Positions 10,197-19,580 of a stretch of DNA of 58,953 bases are shown piece after piece. The stretch is from Rhizopus sp. PT2906. Its lineage: Eukaryota; Mucoromycota; Mucoromycetes; Mucorales; Rhizopodaceae. A model generated the notes under the pieces. The model had not been told where the DNA came from and did no database searches. It saw only the letters and a list, made by a program, of their open reading frames with translations. The position numbers and the translations under genes are program-made. Positions within the stretch are counted from its first letter, which is position 1. Each line of letters opens with the position of its first letter. The stretch is from positions 1-58,953 of the forward strand of contig JAMYHX010000258.1 of the NCBI GenBank assembly GCA_025529335.1, written 5' to 3'.

Positions 10197-11145
10197 TTAA
10201 GCAGATGCAGATTTTTGCATGGAAGAAGTACGACGGCGTTCGATCTTCTTGTCCTTGGCCTCCTTGACACGCTTGGCAAGTAATTGCTTATATTCAGCTT
10301 CGGCTTCACGGGAAGCTTCGGTTCTTCTACGCTTAATAGCTTGTCTACGTCTCTTGTGTTGAAGGGTGCGAGGGGTCACAAGGCGTTGAATCTTGGGGGC
10401 TTTGGTGTAGGCCTTCTTACCTTCAGCCTTGGGTTGAACTTCACGACGGATGACATATTTACGGACATCGTCTTCCTTGGACAAGTTCTATTTACAAATC
10501 ATTAGTAAAAAAAAAATCGTCACTGCTTGTGCGTATATATAAACATACAAAGAACTTTCTAATCTTGGAAGCACGCTTAGGACCAAGACGCTTGGGAACA
10601 GTCGTGTCAGTCAAACCGGGAATATCTTGCTCACCTTGCTTGACAACAACAAGAGACAAGACAGAAAGATCAGGACCGACGATACAACCACGGACTGACT
10701 TTCTCTTGCGTTCACCAGTACGACGAGGACGGTAGCAAGAGTGACCCTTGGACATCAAGAGCTTAACACGGTGGGGTAAGAGAACACCTTGCTTCATAGG
10801 GAAACCTTGTTTGTCGTTACCACCAGTGATACGGAAAACGTAACCCTTGAATTCATCACCGAGAGCGTCGCCAGAGACCTCTTGGGCCATACGCTTGTCG
10901 TAAAAGCCTCGACTGTAATATATATATATATTAACTTTTATTTTTCCACACAAAATGTGTCATTCTACCATTCCGAAATTACTTACAGTCTACGTTCATC
11001 TTCAATTTCAATCAACTTTTGGCAGCCAGTGGCTGGGTTGGCGATATTCAACTAACAGAAATTGGAGTCAGTGTGCTGTCGTATAACAAAATGAATCATC
11101 AATCCATCTAGTGTCAATCCATCCTTATCACATACACACCTTCAT
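10197..11145 (-). CDS. RPS6: 40S ribosomal protein S6 (eS6)
   Basis: Four exons on the minus strand: 11145-11140 (only ATGAAG), 11051-10987, 10912-10549 and 10487-10197; 241 aa. The protein reads MKLNIANPATGCQKLIEIEDE, then RGFYDKRMAQEVSGDALGDEF, then IVGPDLSVLSLVVVKQGEQD, and ends after the SKEDDVRKYVIRRE and KIQRLVTPRTLQHKRRR blocks. These are diagnostic of eS6. Its C-terminus RRRTSSMQKSASA keeps the RRxSS motif phosphorylated by AGC/S6 kinases downstream of TOR (family knowledge). The six-base first exon is typical of fungal ribosomal-protein genes. The 11.45-15.18 kb element sits 307 bp upstream of the start codon. Confidence 0.97.
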
Positions 11146-11449
11146 GTCTCGTCAAATAGGGCGGGGAAAAGACAGATCATGGATGAGGGATGCCTTGAGT
11201 TTTATTGTGAGCTTTGCTGTGTATGAAAATATACGCCTTTGATCTCTCTTCAACTTCTCCTGCCCTCTTTTTTTAATATTTAGTCCGGTCCGATCTGAAC
11301 ACCAAAAAATAACAAAAAGGCAAAAACACAAAGAGAGATTTGCATCATGCATATATAAACTTGTTCACACGCGTGATCTCAAAATGGTCATTTAATAGAT
11401 AAGACAAGGTTTTTGTTTTTGTGTGTGTGTGTGTTTATGTGCTTTGAGG
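11146..11449. promoter_or_regulatory. RPS6 upstream region up to the inserted element
   Basis: About 300 bp between the RPS6 start and the left TA of the element. It includes a (GT)n microsatellite at 11421-11434 (plus strand) and an AT-rich core. No conserved ribosomal-protein promoter motif can be assigned by eye. Confidence 0.4.
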
Positions 11450-11451
11450 TA

Positions 11452-12015
11452 CAGTGAGAACGGTAAATATTGTCACTTTGCGAAAATTAAATGTCCGTTA
11501 CTAAAAAACAAATGTCACTTTGCCAAAATTAAATGACACTAAGCCAAAAGTAATTGTCCCCAAGTAAAATCGATTTGTCAACAAATAAAAATTAAATTGT
11601 CTTTTACAAAAATATACTTGTCAATTGCAATATAAGTTTGCGATTAATATATTGTTTTTTAGACAATTAGAATATTTAGAATGGGGTTTTATTATAACAA
11701 TGAATGATTTGTCGTTTAGAATGACTAGCGAAGTTGTACAAATTTTCAACAGGTATGTCATTACAAGCCTCAGACATTTTTTCTTCAGTCAACAACCTGT
11801 GACACTTCAATCTTCCTTTTACAATTGCCCAGAACTGTTCAATTGGATTTAATTCAAGCGAATATGGGGGCAGATACATCACCCTATAACCGCGACTTCT
11901 GTTACGGTTCTGTTACGGTTCTGTTACGGTTACGTTACGGTTCTGTTATACTATTTTTATTGGATGGCGGAACTCTAAAACTGTAATTACGTCACGTTAC
12001 GGTTACGTTACGGTT
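11452..12015 (+). repeat. left inverted arm (564 bp)
   Basis: Pairs base for base with 15180-14617 (coordinates sum to 26632). The outer 200 bp has recurring TGTC-containing motifs: 'gtcactttg', 'gtccgtta', 'gtcactttg', 'gacactaag', 'gtcccca', 'gtcaac'. These may be transposase-binding repeats. Confidence 0.85.
11676..11897 (-). pseudogene. Tc1/mariner transposase C-terminal fragment, left copy
   Basis: Encodes RGYRVMYLPPYSLELNPIEQFW followed by about 50 residues to a stop at 11676-11678. The LPPYS...LNPIEQFW block is the third-acidic-residue motif of the DDE/D transposases of Tc1/mariner (DDE_3 type). The first two catalytic Asp are absent, so no active enzyme is made. Coding similarity begins next to the GTTACGG repeats at about 11895 and reads outward. 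It is the mirror of the copy at 14735-14956. Confidence 0.8.
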
Positions 12016-12045
12016 ACGTTCCGGCTACGGTCCTGTTATGCGGAA
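11897..12045. repeat. left subterminal GTTACGG-repeat block
   Basis: Alternating units of GTTACGGTTCT and GTTACGGTTAC, a palindrome-like TTACGTCACGTTACGG near 11987, and two TTTTATTGGATGG boxes (a CCAAT box on the other strand) near 11956 and 12075. It lies just upstream of the plus-strand cargo gene and may act as promoter and/or transposase-binding array (inference). Confidence 0.7.
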
Positions 12046-12113
12046 CTCTAAAGTTACAACTACGTAATGGTGCTTTTATTGGATGGGAATACAAAACTTT
12101 TTCTCAAGAGCAT

Positions 12114-12707
12114 ATGTTGAACTACGAACAGATTTGCAAGATACTATCTGAGGATCAAGAAGTCATTGACATTATAACCAAGGACTTACTGAACGTCTAT
12201 GAAGATTCTTATACACTTGATTCAGCTCAAATTCTAGCGAATGGAGTAAGCGTTACTTATACACCACATTTAGCAGTTCATTCTGCTTTGCCACCTATCA
12301 TTATACAGTTTCACCCACATGCTAGTCAAGATATAATGATAAACGCCATTGATCAATGCTTTCAAGTTTATTTGCGAAGCAATCAGCTCCCAGTGGTATT
12401 GTTTATTTCTTCTGACAAAACCTCAAAATCATTTTTCGACCCATTTGTACAATTACAGAGCAAATCGTATCTGTATCATTTGCCAAATACTGTATGGTCG
12501 CGTAAATGCCTATTAATATCTGAGCGCTCTTTTGGTCAAGGTGCTCCTAAAGACGAAAATTTGAATGAACTTGTTGCTCTGTCGATGTGTCTTCTTCAAG
12601 ATGAACAGATAATCGCAACGCTAGGTAGATCGCAAAACGCTGCCATCCAGCATCTATATAATAAATACAAGACCATTTTTGATCCCGATTGCAACAACCA
12701 ACTTTGA
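12114..12707 (+). CDS. 'EVQ'-family paralog lacking the putative catalytic residues
   Basis: An intact 197-aa ORF inside the palindrome-ended element. It aligns along its whole length with the N-terminal two thirds of the minus-strand gene at 13511-14581: shared blocks are V..IIT..L, LPPIII (there QPPIIV), LPVVLFIS (there LPILLIFN), W-S/A-R/K-K-C and NELVALSMCLL (there HPFTALSVFLI). Where the partner has SDVVYE...IVEVQ, this protein has VSVTYT...IIQFH, so the Asp and the E-x-Q are gone. If the family is a PD-(D/E)xK-like nuclease, this copy would be inactive, perhaps a partner or regulator. It ends at TGA 12705-12707, without the C-terminal helical tail. The product is otherwise unknown to me. 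Confidence 0.6.
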   Translation: MLNYEQICKILSEDQEVIDIITKDLLNVYEDSYTLDSAQILANGVSVTYTPHLAVHSALPPIIIQFHPHASQDIMINAIDQCFQVYLRSNQLPVVLFISSDKTSKSFFDPFVQLQSKSYLYHLPNTVWSRKCLLISERSFGQGAPKDENLNELVALSMCLLQDEQIIATLGRSQNAAIQHLYNKYKTIFDPDCNNQL

Positions 12708-13510
12708 GAGTAAGATTTGTCCCACTTTTTTCCATTGTAGTTACTTACTACTTCATTGTTAAACTTTTATAGGGCGTTACAATTCTTCAATAGACAGCGT
12801 GGCTGCTTCAGGCCACTCACTTACTTGGTATAAAGTCTAAACAAATAATTTGGCTGATAGATTGTATTAAAATAAATACAAGGATTAAACTAGATGAAAG
12901 TACTTTTTTAAATATGCCAAAATGTGGTTATTTTTGCTAATCTGATCTACAATAAAGTGAAATAAAATAGATGGTTCTTTTTTTTTTATTGCTCTATCAA
13001 CACATGATTGCTATTTTTGAGTTGAACTTGAACTAATCTAGTAATAAAATCAACTAACAAATTATCTATGCAAACATACGCTACTTATCAGATTTCATCA
13101 TAGCGCATTGAGCACAGCATGAGTATACCACCTGGTTTATTTTCAATATTTACTCAAGAACTTTATCAACCAAAGGCTGTACGATCATTTCCGGTGGATT
13201 CCTGACTACACACTTTCATCACCTATTTAATTTTTTTAAGCGAGACGGTTGGCGTAACCAATTATTTTCTCCTGTATGACTTCAAAAATTACAACAGACT
13301 CAAATGAGGCATTATACAGCGCCTGTATACAATGTAAGAGCGCTAGGAAGAGATATACTATGAACAGGAGTTATATTTTTTTTACTATATATAATATAAA
13401 TAATAATAAGTGTCAGAAACTAGGATAAAAGCAATAAGTGAAAGACAAGTTGAGTTTATTGAAAATGGTCTTTAGCAATGAAAGGAGAGGTAGATGGAGA
13501 AAAAAAAAAA
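12708..13510. other. 0.8-kb spacer between the two convergent cargo genes
   Basis: AT-rich. A speculative spliced mini-ORF begins at ATG 13119 (MSIPPGLFSIFTQELYQPK) and could be continued with GT/AG pairs, but one required intron would be only 24 nt. No terminator-like or repeat structure is evident. Confidence 0.35.
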
Positions 13511-14581
13511 CTAGTCATTCTTCTTGAATCTGTTGTACTGTACGCGCAATACTTCAGCATTCTTGTATTTAATAACATCGGTTTTCTGTTTAAGCTGAGT
13601 ATAGCAATCGCGCCAGTTCATGCGTTTGCGAGTTGATTTATATTTTTCGACAAACTTCATAGTATTCTCGTACCTTTCTTCATCTGCACTTTTACCAATT
13701 GTCGTATCGTTAGAGGGTTCTTCAGTATCCACTTCCTCAAAACGTCTTTTTACTTGTTGTAGCTTTTGTATTCCAGAAACAGCTTCTTCTTGTAATGAAG
13801 GTGAGTCGTATCGCATACGTTCTGCAGTGTTTAATATTCTTTCGTAATGTTGGATACCAATATTACATACACTTGTTATCGTATCCAAGAGCTCTGTTTC
13901 GCGTTTGATAGACTGTTTTAGAAAATCCTTGGCTATTTGAAATAGTGATTGAGTTACGGGATCCTTCCACGAATTGCTTTCCAATAAACATGTTTGTTGC
14001 TTTATCAAAAAAACTGATAATGCAGTGAATGGGTGAAGCTCGTTGTTGGTTTCAGAAGAAGCACTATTCGCGTTGACTAGATAACATTTCTTCGCCCAAT
14101 ACTCGCATGATAGAGACAGAGCACAAAAATTGTTGAGACTAGATCTATCATTTGTACTTATGCTTGTAGTTCGAGTGTTGAATATAAGCAAGATAGGCAA
14201 TACTTTATATCTGCAATACGCCATAATACAGTAGTGTGCTGCCCGGTTCATAAAATCAGCGTTAACCGTTGCTTGTACTTCTACAATAATGGGTGGTTGA
14301 TCCAAAGACACATGCATAGGCTCATATACGACATCAGATCTGAGGCCGTGATCCCATTCTGCGTCGCCGATTCTATAAGCATCTCCATTGGTATCCATTA
14401 AAGTTCTTGTGATTATGTTCTTCACGTCAGAATGTTTCAGAACGAATTTACTCATTTGATCAGAACCAGGGCATTCACTGAAGGGTATTTTCCATGTCAA
14501 TAAGTCTCCTATTTGTATGGAGCAATATTAACTTTTCAACCAAATGGAATACATGACATTAAACTTACCTTGAGAAGTCAT
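13511..14581 (-). CDS. 'EVQ'-family nuclease-like protein, cargo gene of the element
   Basis: Two exons: 14581-14569 (MTSQ plus one base) and 14508-13511, a 60-nt GT..AG intron, 336 aa. The core reads RSDVVYE, a 13-residue gap, then PPIIVEVQATVN, a helix and LPILLIFN. This alternation of an Asp, an E-x-Q strand and a hydrophobic strand resembles a PD-(D/E)xK nuclease fold with Gln in place of Lys; that assignment is inference. A WAKKCYLV block, HPFTALSVFLIKQQ and a charged helical tail (CNIGIQHYERIL, QQVKRRFEE) follow, ending in a basic C-terminus. The start codon lies 4 bp from the GTTACGG repeats. The frame is intact, so it may be expressed. Similar proteins seem common in Mucorales genomes, from memory. 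Confidence 0.65.
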
Positions 14582-14584
14582 GAA

Positions 14585-14734
14585 AACGTAACGTAACCGT
14601 AACAGAACCGTAACAGAACCGTAACGTAACCGTAACGTGACGTAATTACAGTTTTAGAGTTCCGCCATCCAATAAAAATAGTATAACAGAACCGTAACGT
14701 AACCGTAACAGAACCGTAACAGAACCGTAACAGA
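14585..14734. repeat. right subterminal GTTACGG-repeat block
   Basis: Mirror image of the left block (CCGTAAC units on the plus strand), with one matching ATCCAATAAAAATAG box near 14669. It ends about 4 bp before the start codon of the minus-strand cargo gene, so that gene's transcription must start inside the repeats or arm. Confidence 0.7.
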
Positions 14735-15180
14735 AGTCGCGGTTATAGGGTGATGTATCTGCCCCCATATTCGCTTGAATTAAATCCAATTGAACAGTTC
14801 TGGGCAATTGTAAAAGGAAGATTGAAGTGTCACAGGTTGTTGACTGAAGAAAAAATGTCTGAGGCTTGTAATGACATACCTGTTGAAAATTTGTACAACT
14901 TCGCTAGTCATTCTAAACGACAAATCATTCATTGTTATAATAAAACCCCATTCTAAATATTCTAATTGTCTAAAAAACAATATATTAATCGCAAACTTAT
15001 ATTGCAATTGACAAGTATATTTTTGTAAAAGACAATTTAATTTTTATTTGTTGACAAATCGATTTTACTTGGGGACAATTACTTTTGGCTTAGTGTCATT
15101 TAATTTTGGCAAAGTGACATTTGTTTTTTAGTAACGGACATTTAATTTTCGCAAAGTGACAATATTTACCGTTCTCACTG
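14617..15180 (-). repeat. right inverted arm (564 bp)
   Basis: Inverted copy of the left arm. The similarity ends inside the GTTACGG repeat block: left continues ACGTTCCGG, right continues CTGTTACGG when read inward. Confidence 0.85.
14735..14956 (+). pseudogene. Tc1/mariner transposase C-terminal fragment, right copy
   Basis: Same peptide as the left copy, ending HCYNKTPF at a stop at 14954-14956, 224 bp before the element end. Two identical truncated copies in mirror orientation point to one duplication event rather than two insertions. Confidence 0.8.
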
Positions 15181-15304
15181 TAAACATAAACTGTTACTAA
15201 AGCAACACGAAATGTGGCTTAGCTTATAGCATTCTGTTGTTCTTCACCCCCTCTGTATTTATTTTTTAAATAAAAAAAATATAGCCAAGAATTCTCGTTT
15301 TATT

Positions 15305-16153
15305 ATGGCCGCACACACTGAAGTTGACTATTCTGTTAAGCACCCTCTCCAAAACACTTGGACATTGTGGTTTGATAACCCAGGCAAGAAGACGAGTGCT
15401 CAATCTTGGGCTGATAATTTGAAAGAAATCATCAACTTTGATACAGTCGAGGACTTTTGGAGGTAGATGTACTCAATGGCAGACTCTATTTTTTTTCTAA
15501 ACACTCATCTTTTTACAAAGCACATTCAACAATGTTTCCAAAATCAACCATCTTTCACCCAACTCCAACTTTCACCTCTTCAAGCAAGGCATTCGTCCCG
15601 AATGGGAGGATCCTTCCAATGCAGAAGGTGGCAAGTTTGGTATTCAACTTCCCAAGAGTAAGGCAGGTGATGCCATTAATGAACATTGGATGAATCTTGT
15701 AAGGAATATTATAAAGACATGTTTTACGATTATGTGCGTTTTTTTAAAAAAAAGGAAATGATAGCTTTTGGCTGTTATTGGTGAACAATTGGCTACAGAA
15801 GACGAGATTTGTGGTGCTGTGGTATCTGTGAGAAAATCATTTTACAGAATTGCTTTATGGGTCAAGACAAGTAAGGATGAAGAAAAGATTGCCAGCATTA
15901 GGTAAGCAAATAGCTGTACATCAAGAAAAAAAAATCAATTCTCTCGGTTAGTAAACAACTTCGCGAGGCTCTTAACCTTCCGGAAGCAATCACTATTGAT
16001 TTTGTGCCCCATGGAGATGCTACGGCTAAACTTGCTGCTGAATTGGCAGCTACTCAACTTGAAGAACAAGCCGAGAACAAGTCAGCAGATGATGAAGCTA
16101 ACAAGACTACTGAGACTACTGAAACTGCTACTACTACTACTACTACTGCTTAA
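15305..16153 (+). CDS. translation initiation factor eIF4E (class I)
   Basis: Four exons: 15305-15462, 15521-15698, 15765-15901 and 15952-16153; 224 aa. It binds the mRNA 5' cap in eIF4F. Residues read HPLQNTWTLWF, SAQSWADNLKEIINFDTVEDFW, RPEWEDPSNAEGGKF and CGAVVSVRKSFYRIALWVKT. The two cap-stacking tryptophans (in SWADNL and EWEDP) and the eIF4G-binding region are kept, so it is a class I factor. GGKF replaces the more usual GGKW. The C-terminus is an unusual Thr/Glu-rich tail ending in a run of Thr encoded by ACT repeats (16122-16149). Only 124 bp separate the start codon from the right end of the inserted element. Confidence 0.95.
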
Positions 16154-16726
16154 AATTAGAGTGCTTGAAATAAAATTTATACATACACAATCTATTGATT
16201 CAAAAAGAAAGCGAAAGAGAGGAGAATGAATAAGAGGAGATCAGAAAGAAGAAGCCTATGAAAAGGAGATGCTATATGAACCCTTTTGCTCAAGACAGAC
16301 ATTGTTTATATATTAGAGAAAGAGGGGGGGGGATGAGGCTGTCATTTTTTAAAGAGGAGAAGTACAAAAGGGAAGAGAAACGTGAATGTTTGAAAAGAGG
16401 AGAGAAAAAGAGAAATGGATGATTGAATGAATTTAAAGAACTAGAAGCCAAAAATAGAAATGATACTCATGCTGTAGGACTATTTTTTCTTCTTTGCGTA
16501 AGGTATCTCACTGTGCTCTGTCTTACGAAAAATTAGACTTTGGCTGTCTCTCTCTTTCTTTCTGCGTGTCACTCTTGTCTCTCCTGTGTTGTGCATTCTT
16601 TTTCTTTTTTTCTTTTTTTTTTTTTTTTCTCTCTTTCTTTCTTTCTCTGTTTGCATTCTTTTCTAATTTCTTTATTTATTTTTTCTCCTTTTTTTTTATT
16701 ATTATTTTCTTTCTTCAACAATAAAA
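16154..16726. other. intergenic: eIF4E 3' region and Ras upstream region
   Basis: A purine-rich stretch (16200-16440, with a GGGGGGGG run near 16325-16332) is followed by a strongly pyrimidine-rich stretch (16540-16720, long T and CTTT runs) just before the Ras start codon. Pyrimidine-rich leaders before the ATG recur in this genome. Confidence 0.5.
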
Positions 16727-17592
16727 ATGTCTAAAGCGTCATTTCTAAGAGAGTAAGAATATTATATACATATACTTACAGTCAAACTGAGTTTTTATTT
16801 TTATCGCTTTCAGGTACAAGATCGTTATCGTAGGAGGCGGTGGTAAGCAACAAAAGAAGAAGGATAACAAAGAAAATGATATTGATACATATATATAAAG
16901 GTGTTGGTAAATCTGCTTTGACCATTCAGTTCATTCAGTCTCATTTTGTGGATGAATACGACCCAACGATTGAAGGTAAAGCGATAAGAAAGACGAAATG
17001 TTTCGATATTTACATGCACATACTTGTCAGACTCTTATCGTAAACAGTGTGTTATTGATGAAGAAACAGCCTTATTAGATGTACTCGATACTGCAGGCCA
17101 AGAGGAATATAGGTATGTATATAATGAAAAAAAAAAAAAAAAAAAAAAAAAAAGGAAAACGATCGGTCTTTTAATTTAATTTAAAGCGCAATGAGAGAAC
17201 AATACATGAGAAATGGTGAAGGGTTTGTTCTTGTTTATTCCATCACATCATATCTTTCATTTGAAGAAGTAAATACATTTTATCAACAAATTCGACGTGT
17301 CAAAGATCGTGACTTCTTCCCAATGATATTAGTTGGTAATAAATGTGACTTGGAAGGCGAAAGACAGGTATCAAATCAAGAAGGAAGGGATTTAGCCAAG
17401 AGCTTTGGTTGTCCTTTTAATGAAACATCAGCCAAACAGCGAATCCATGTAGATGACGTATTTTATGATGTCGTACGTGAGATTCGTAGGATGAACAAAG
17501 AACAAGAGGGTAGATCAAAAGGTGGACAAAGGGAAACATTCGACATGTCTGAATCGAGAAATGATGGTTGTTGTGGTTGTATCTTGATGTAG
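16727..17592 (+). CDS. Ras-family small GTPase
   Basis: Five exons: 16727-16752, 16814-16842, 16901-16975, 17031-17112 and 17187-17592; 205 aa. All G motifs are present: P-loop GGGGVGKSA (split by an intron), switch I DEYDPTIEDSY, DTAGQEEYSAMREQYMR (G3 and switch II), NKCD (G4) and ETSAK (G5). The C-terminus CCGCILM is a CAAX box (CILM, Met favouring farnesylation) with upstream cysteines that could be palmitoylated, so plasma-membrane attachment is expected. The effector loop fits the Ras/Rap branch rather than Rheb or Rho. Fungal Ras drives cAMP or MAPK morphogenetic signalling. Intron 4 contains a run of about 27 A. Confidence 0.94.
17126..17153 (+). repeat. poly-A homopolymer in a Ras intron
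   Basis: An uninterrupted A-run of about 27 bases inside a 74-nt intron, between the donor and the acceptor at 17186. It is prone to length change or sequencing error. Confidence 0.9.
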
Positions 17593-17862
17593 TTTAATGT
17601 CATATTTTGAGTCCCTCTCTTTTTTGTTTTCCTTTTTTTTGAAAAAAAATCATTATTATTATTATTATTATCTATATTCTATTTACAATAACTAATATAT
17701 TTATCTTCTCTTCAACACACACACACACTTTCTTCTTCTCTTCAATACTGAGCTTTTGCTGCGTTTGAATTTAAACCTATTCAATCTCCGTTATGAGTAC
17801 TATCAAGTGTGCAAAAGGTATTGAATTGTCCTCTTTCATTAGAGAAATAAAAAAGAACAAAA

Positions 17863-19431
17863 ATGACTAAATTACCAGTTGTGGTTATGGATAATGGTAC
17901 TGGGTATGTTTAATATATATAATTTAAATAAAACAAGAGATAAAGAGGGGCAAATACTCATCCCTTTTTATGTACTTTAGGTACACTAAACTTGGTTTTA
18001 GTGGAAACAACGAACCTTCTTTCGTTTTCCCTACTGCCATTTGTACGCGTGAGAGTGTCTCAAGCAGTGGAAGACCCAATGTGTCTTCAAAGCCCTCCTT
18101 CTTGAGCAGCAATTTGGCTTCTAAGCGAGGTATTGAAGATCTTGACTTTCTCATTGGAGATGAAGCTATTGCTCAAGCAAAGACGATGGCCTTGAATTAT
18201 CCTATTCGACACGGGCAAATCAGCAATTGGGATCATATGGAACGATTTTGGGAACAGTCTATCTTCAAATACTTGCGCTGTGAGCCCGAGGACCACTATT
18301 TCCTTTTGGTAAGAAAAAGCAAGAAAATACAATTCCAACAAACTCATCTTGTTAGACTGAACCACCTTTAAACGTTCCAGAGAATCGTGAAATGACAGCA
18401 GAAATCATGTTTGAGTCATTCAACGTTCAAGGTCTTTATATTGCCGTTCAAGCTGTCTTGGCTCTTGCTGCTTCTTGGACTTCCAACAAGGTGAGCGAGC
18501 AGACCTTGACAGGCACTGTCGTTGACTCTGGTGATGGCGTAACTCACGTGATTCCAGTCGTAAGTCCCTTCAACTCTCCCCAGTGAATACAGTCATGTTC
18601 ACTTTCTTTGTGTAGGCTGAAGGTTATGTGATTGGCAGTTCTATCAAGAGTGTGCCTATTGCTGGTCGAGACATTACTTCATTTGTTCAGAACTTACTCC
18701 GTGAGCGTGGTGAGACGAATATCCCACCAGAAGATTCGTTGCGTATAGCAGAGGCTATTAAAGAAGATTACAGTTATGTCTGTCCTGACATCGTCAAAGA
18801 ATTCAAAAAGTACGATCAAGAGCCTGACAAGTATTTCAAAAAATACGAAGGTATCTATTCAGTGACTGGAAAGGTAAATGACATTTTGTATGCTTGTTTT
18901 TCTTGTTCTCAACCCTCTTTAAAGAATTATACCGTAGACGTTGGCTTTGAGCGTTTCCTTGCACCTGAAATCTTTTTCAATCCAGAGATTGCTAGCTCTG
19001 ACTTTTTGACTCCTTTACCTGAAATTGTTGATACCGTGATCCAGACGAGTCCTATTGATGTCAGAAGAGGATTATACAAGAACATTGTATTGTCAGGTGG
19101 ATCTACGATGTTTAAAGGATTCGACAAGAGACTCCAAAGAGATATCAAGCGAGTTGTTGATAAGCGTATTCAGGATAGCGAAGTTGCTAGTGGATCAAGG
19201 GCAACACCAATGGAAGTGAATGTCATTTCGCATAAAAAGCAGCGTCATGCTGTTTGGTTTGGAGGCAGCTTATTGGCTTCGACTGTAAGTTAAATCAAAT
19301 ACGGGAATTATATCGCTCATGTGTTGTATATATAGGGTGAGTTTTATAATTACTGTCACACAAAAGCAGAGTACGATGAATATGGTCCTAGTATCTGCCG
19401 TCATAACAGAGTGTTCAACTCTGTTTTGTAA
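17863..19431 (+). CDS. ARP3: actin-related protein 3 (Arp2/3 complex)
   Basis: Six exons: 17863-17903, 17981-18308, 18356-18559, 18616-18873, 18925-19284 and 19336-19431; 428 aa, near the usual Arp3 length. Diagnostic stretches are VVVMDNGTGYTKLGFSGN, EDHYFLLTEPPLN, ENREMTAEIMFESFNV, GTVVDSGDGVTHVIPVAEGY and NIVLSGGSTMF. It ends EYGPSICRHN and a short tail. Arp3 with Arp2 nucleates branched actin filaments at endocytic sites. Residues 45-65 hold a serine-rich insert (SSSGRPNVSSKPSFLSSN) longer than in many relatives. The 51-nt segment 18874-18924 is treated as an intron because the spliced protein restores the TGK-NYTVDVGFERFL consensus (see findings). Confidence 0.95.
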
Positions 19432-19580
19432 ACGTGTTACAATAAAAAGTATGTGGGTATATGGCAGCTTTTTTATGTATAAAAAGTACCGTCACATTAT
19501 AAATTTCATGATCCTTTCTCACTTTTTCTTTTTTTCTCTCTCTTTCCATTCTTTTTTTTTATACATGGTTAAATAATAAA

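Larger units (their letters stand above)
11452..15180. mobile_element. 3.73-kb palindrome-ended element with Tc1/mariner termini and two nuclease-like genes
   Basis: Both ends start CAGTGAGAACGGTAAAT and are flanked by TA (11450-11451 and 15181-15182), the target duplication of Tc1/mariner elements. The first 564 bp (11452-12015) and last 564 bp (14617-15180) are inverted copies that looked identical wherever compared; the encoded peptides are the same. Each arm carries the same 3' piece of a Tc1-type transposase reading outward, then a GTTACGG-repeat block. Between the arms lie two convergent genes of one family. No complete transposase is inside, so mobility would depend on a partner in trans. 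The structure resembles a non-autonomous Tc1/mariner that captured cargo; 'previously undescribed' is my inference. Confidence 0.8.
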
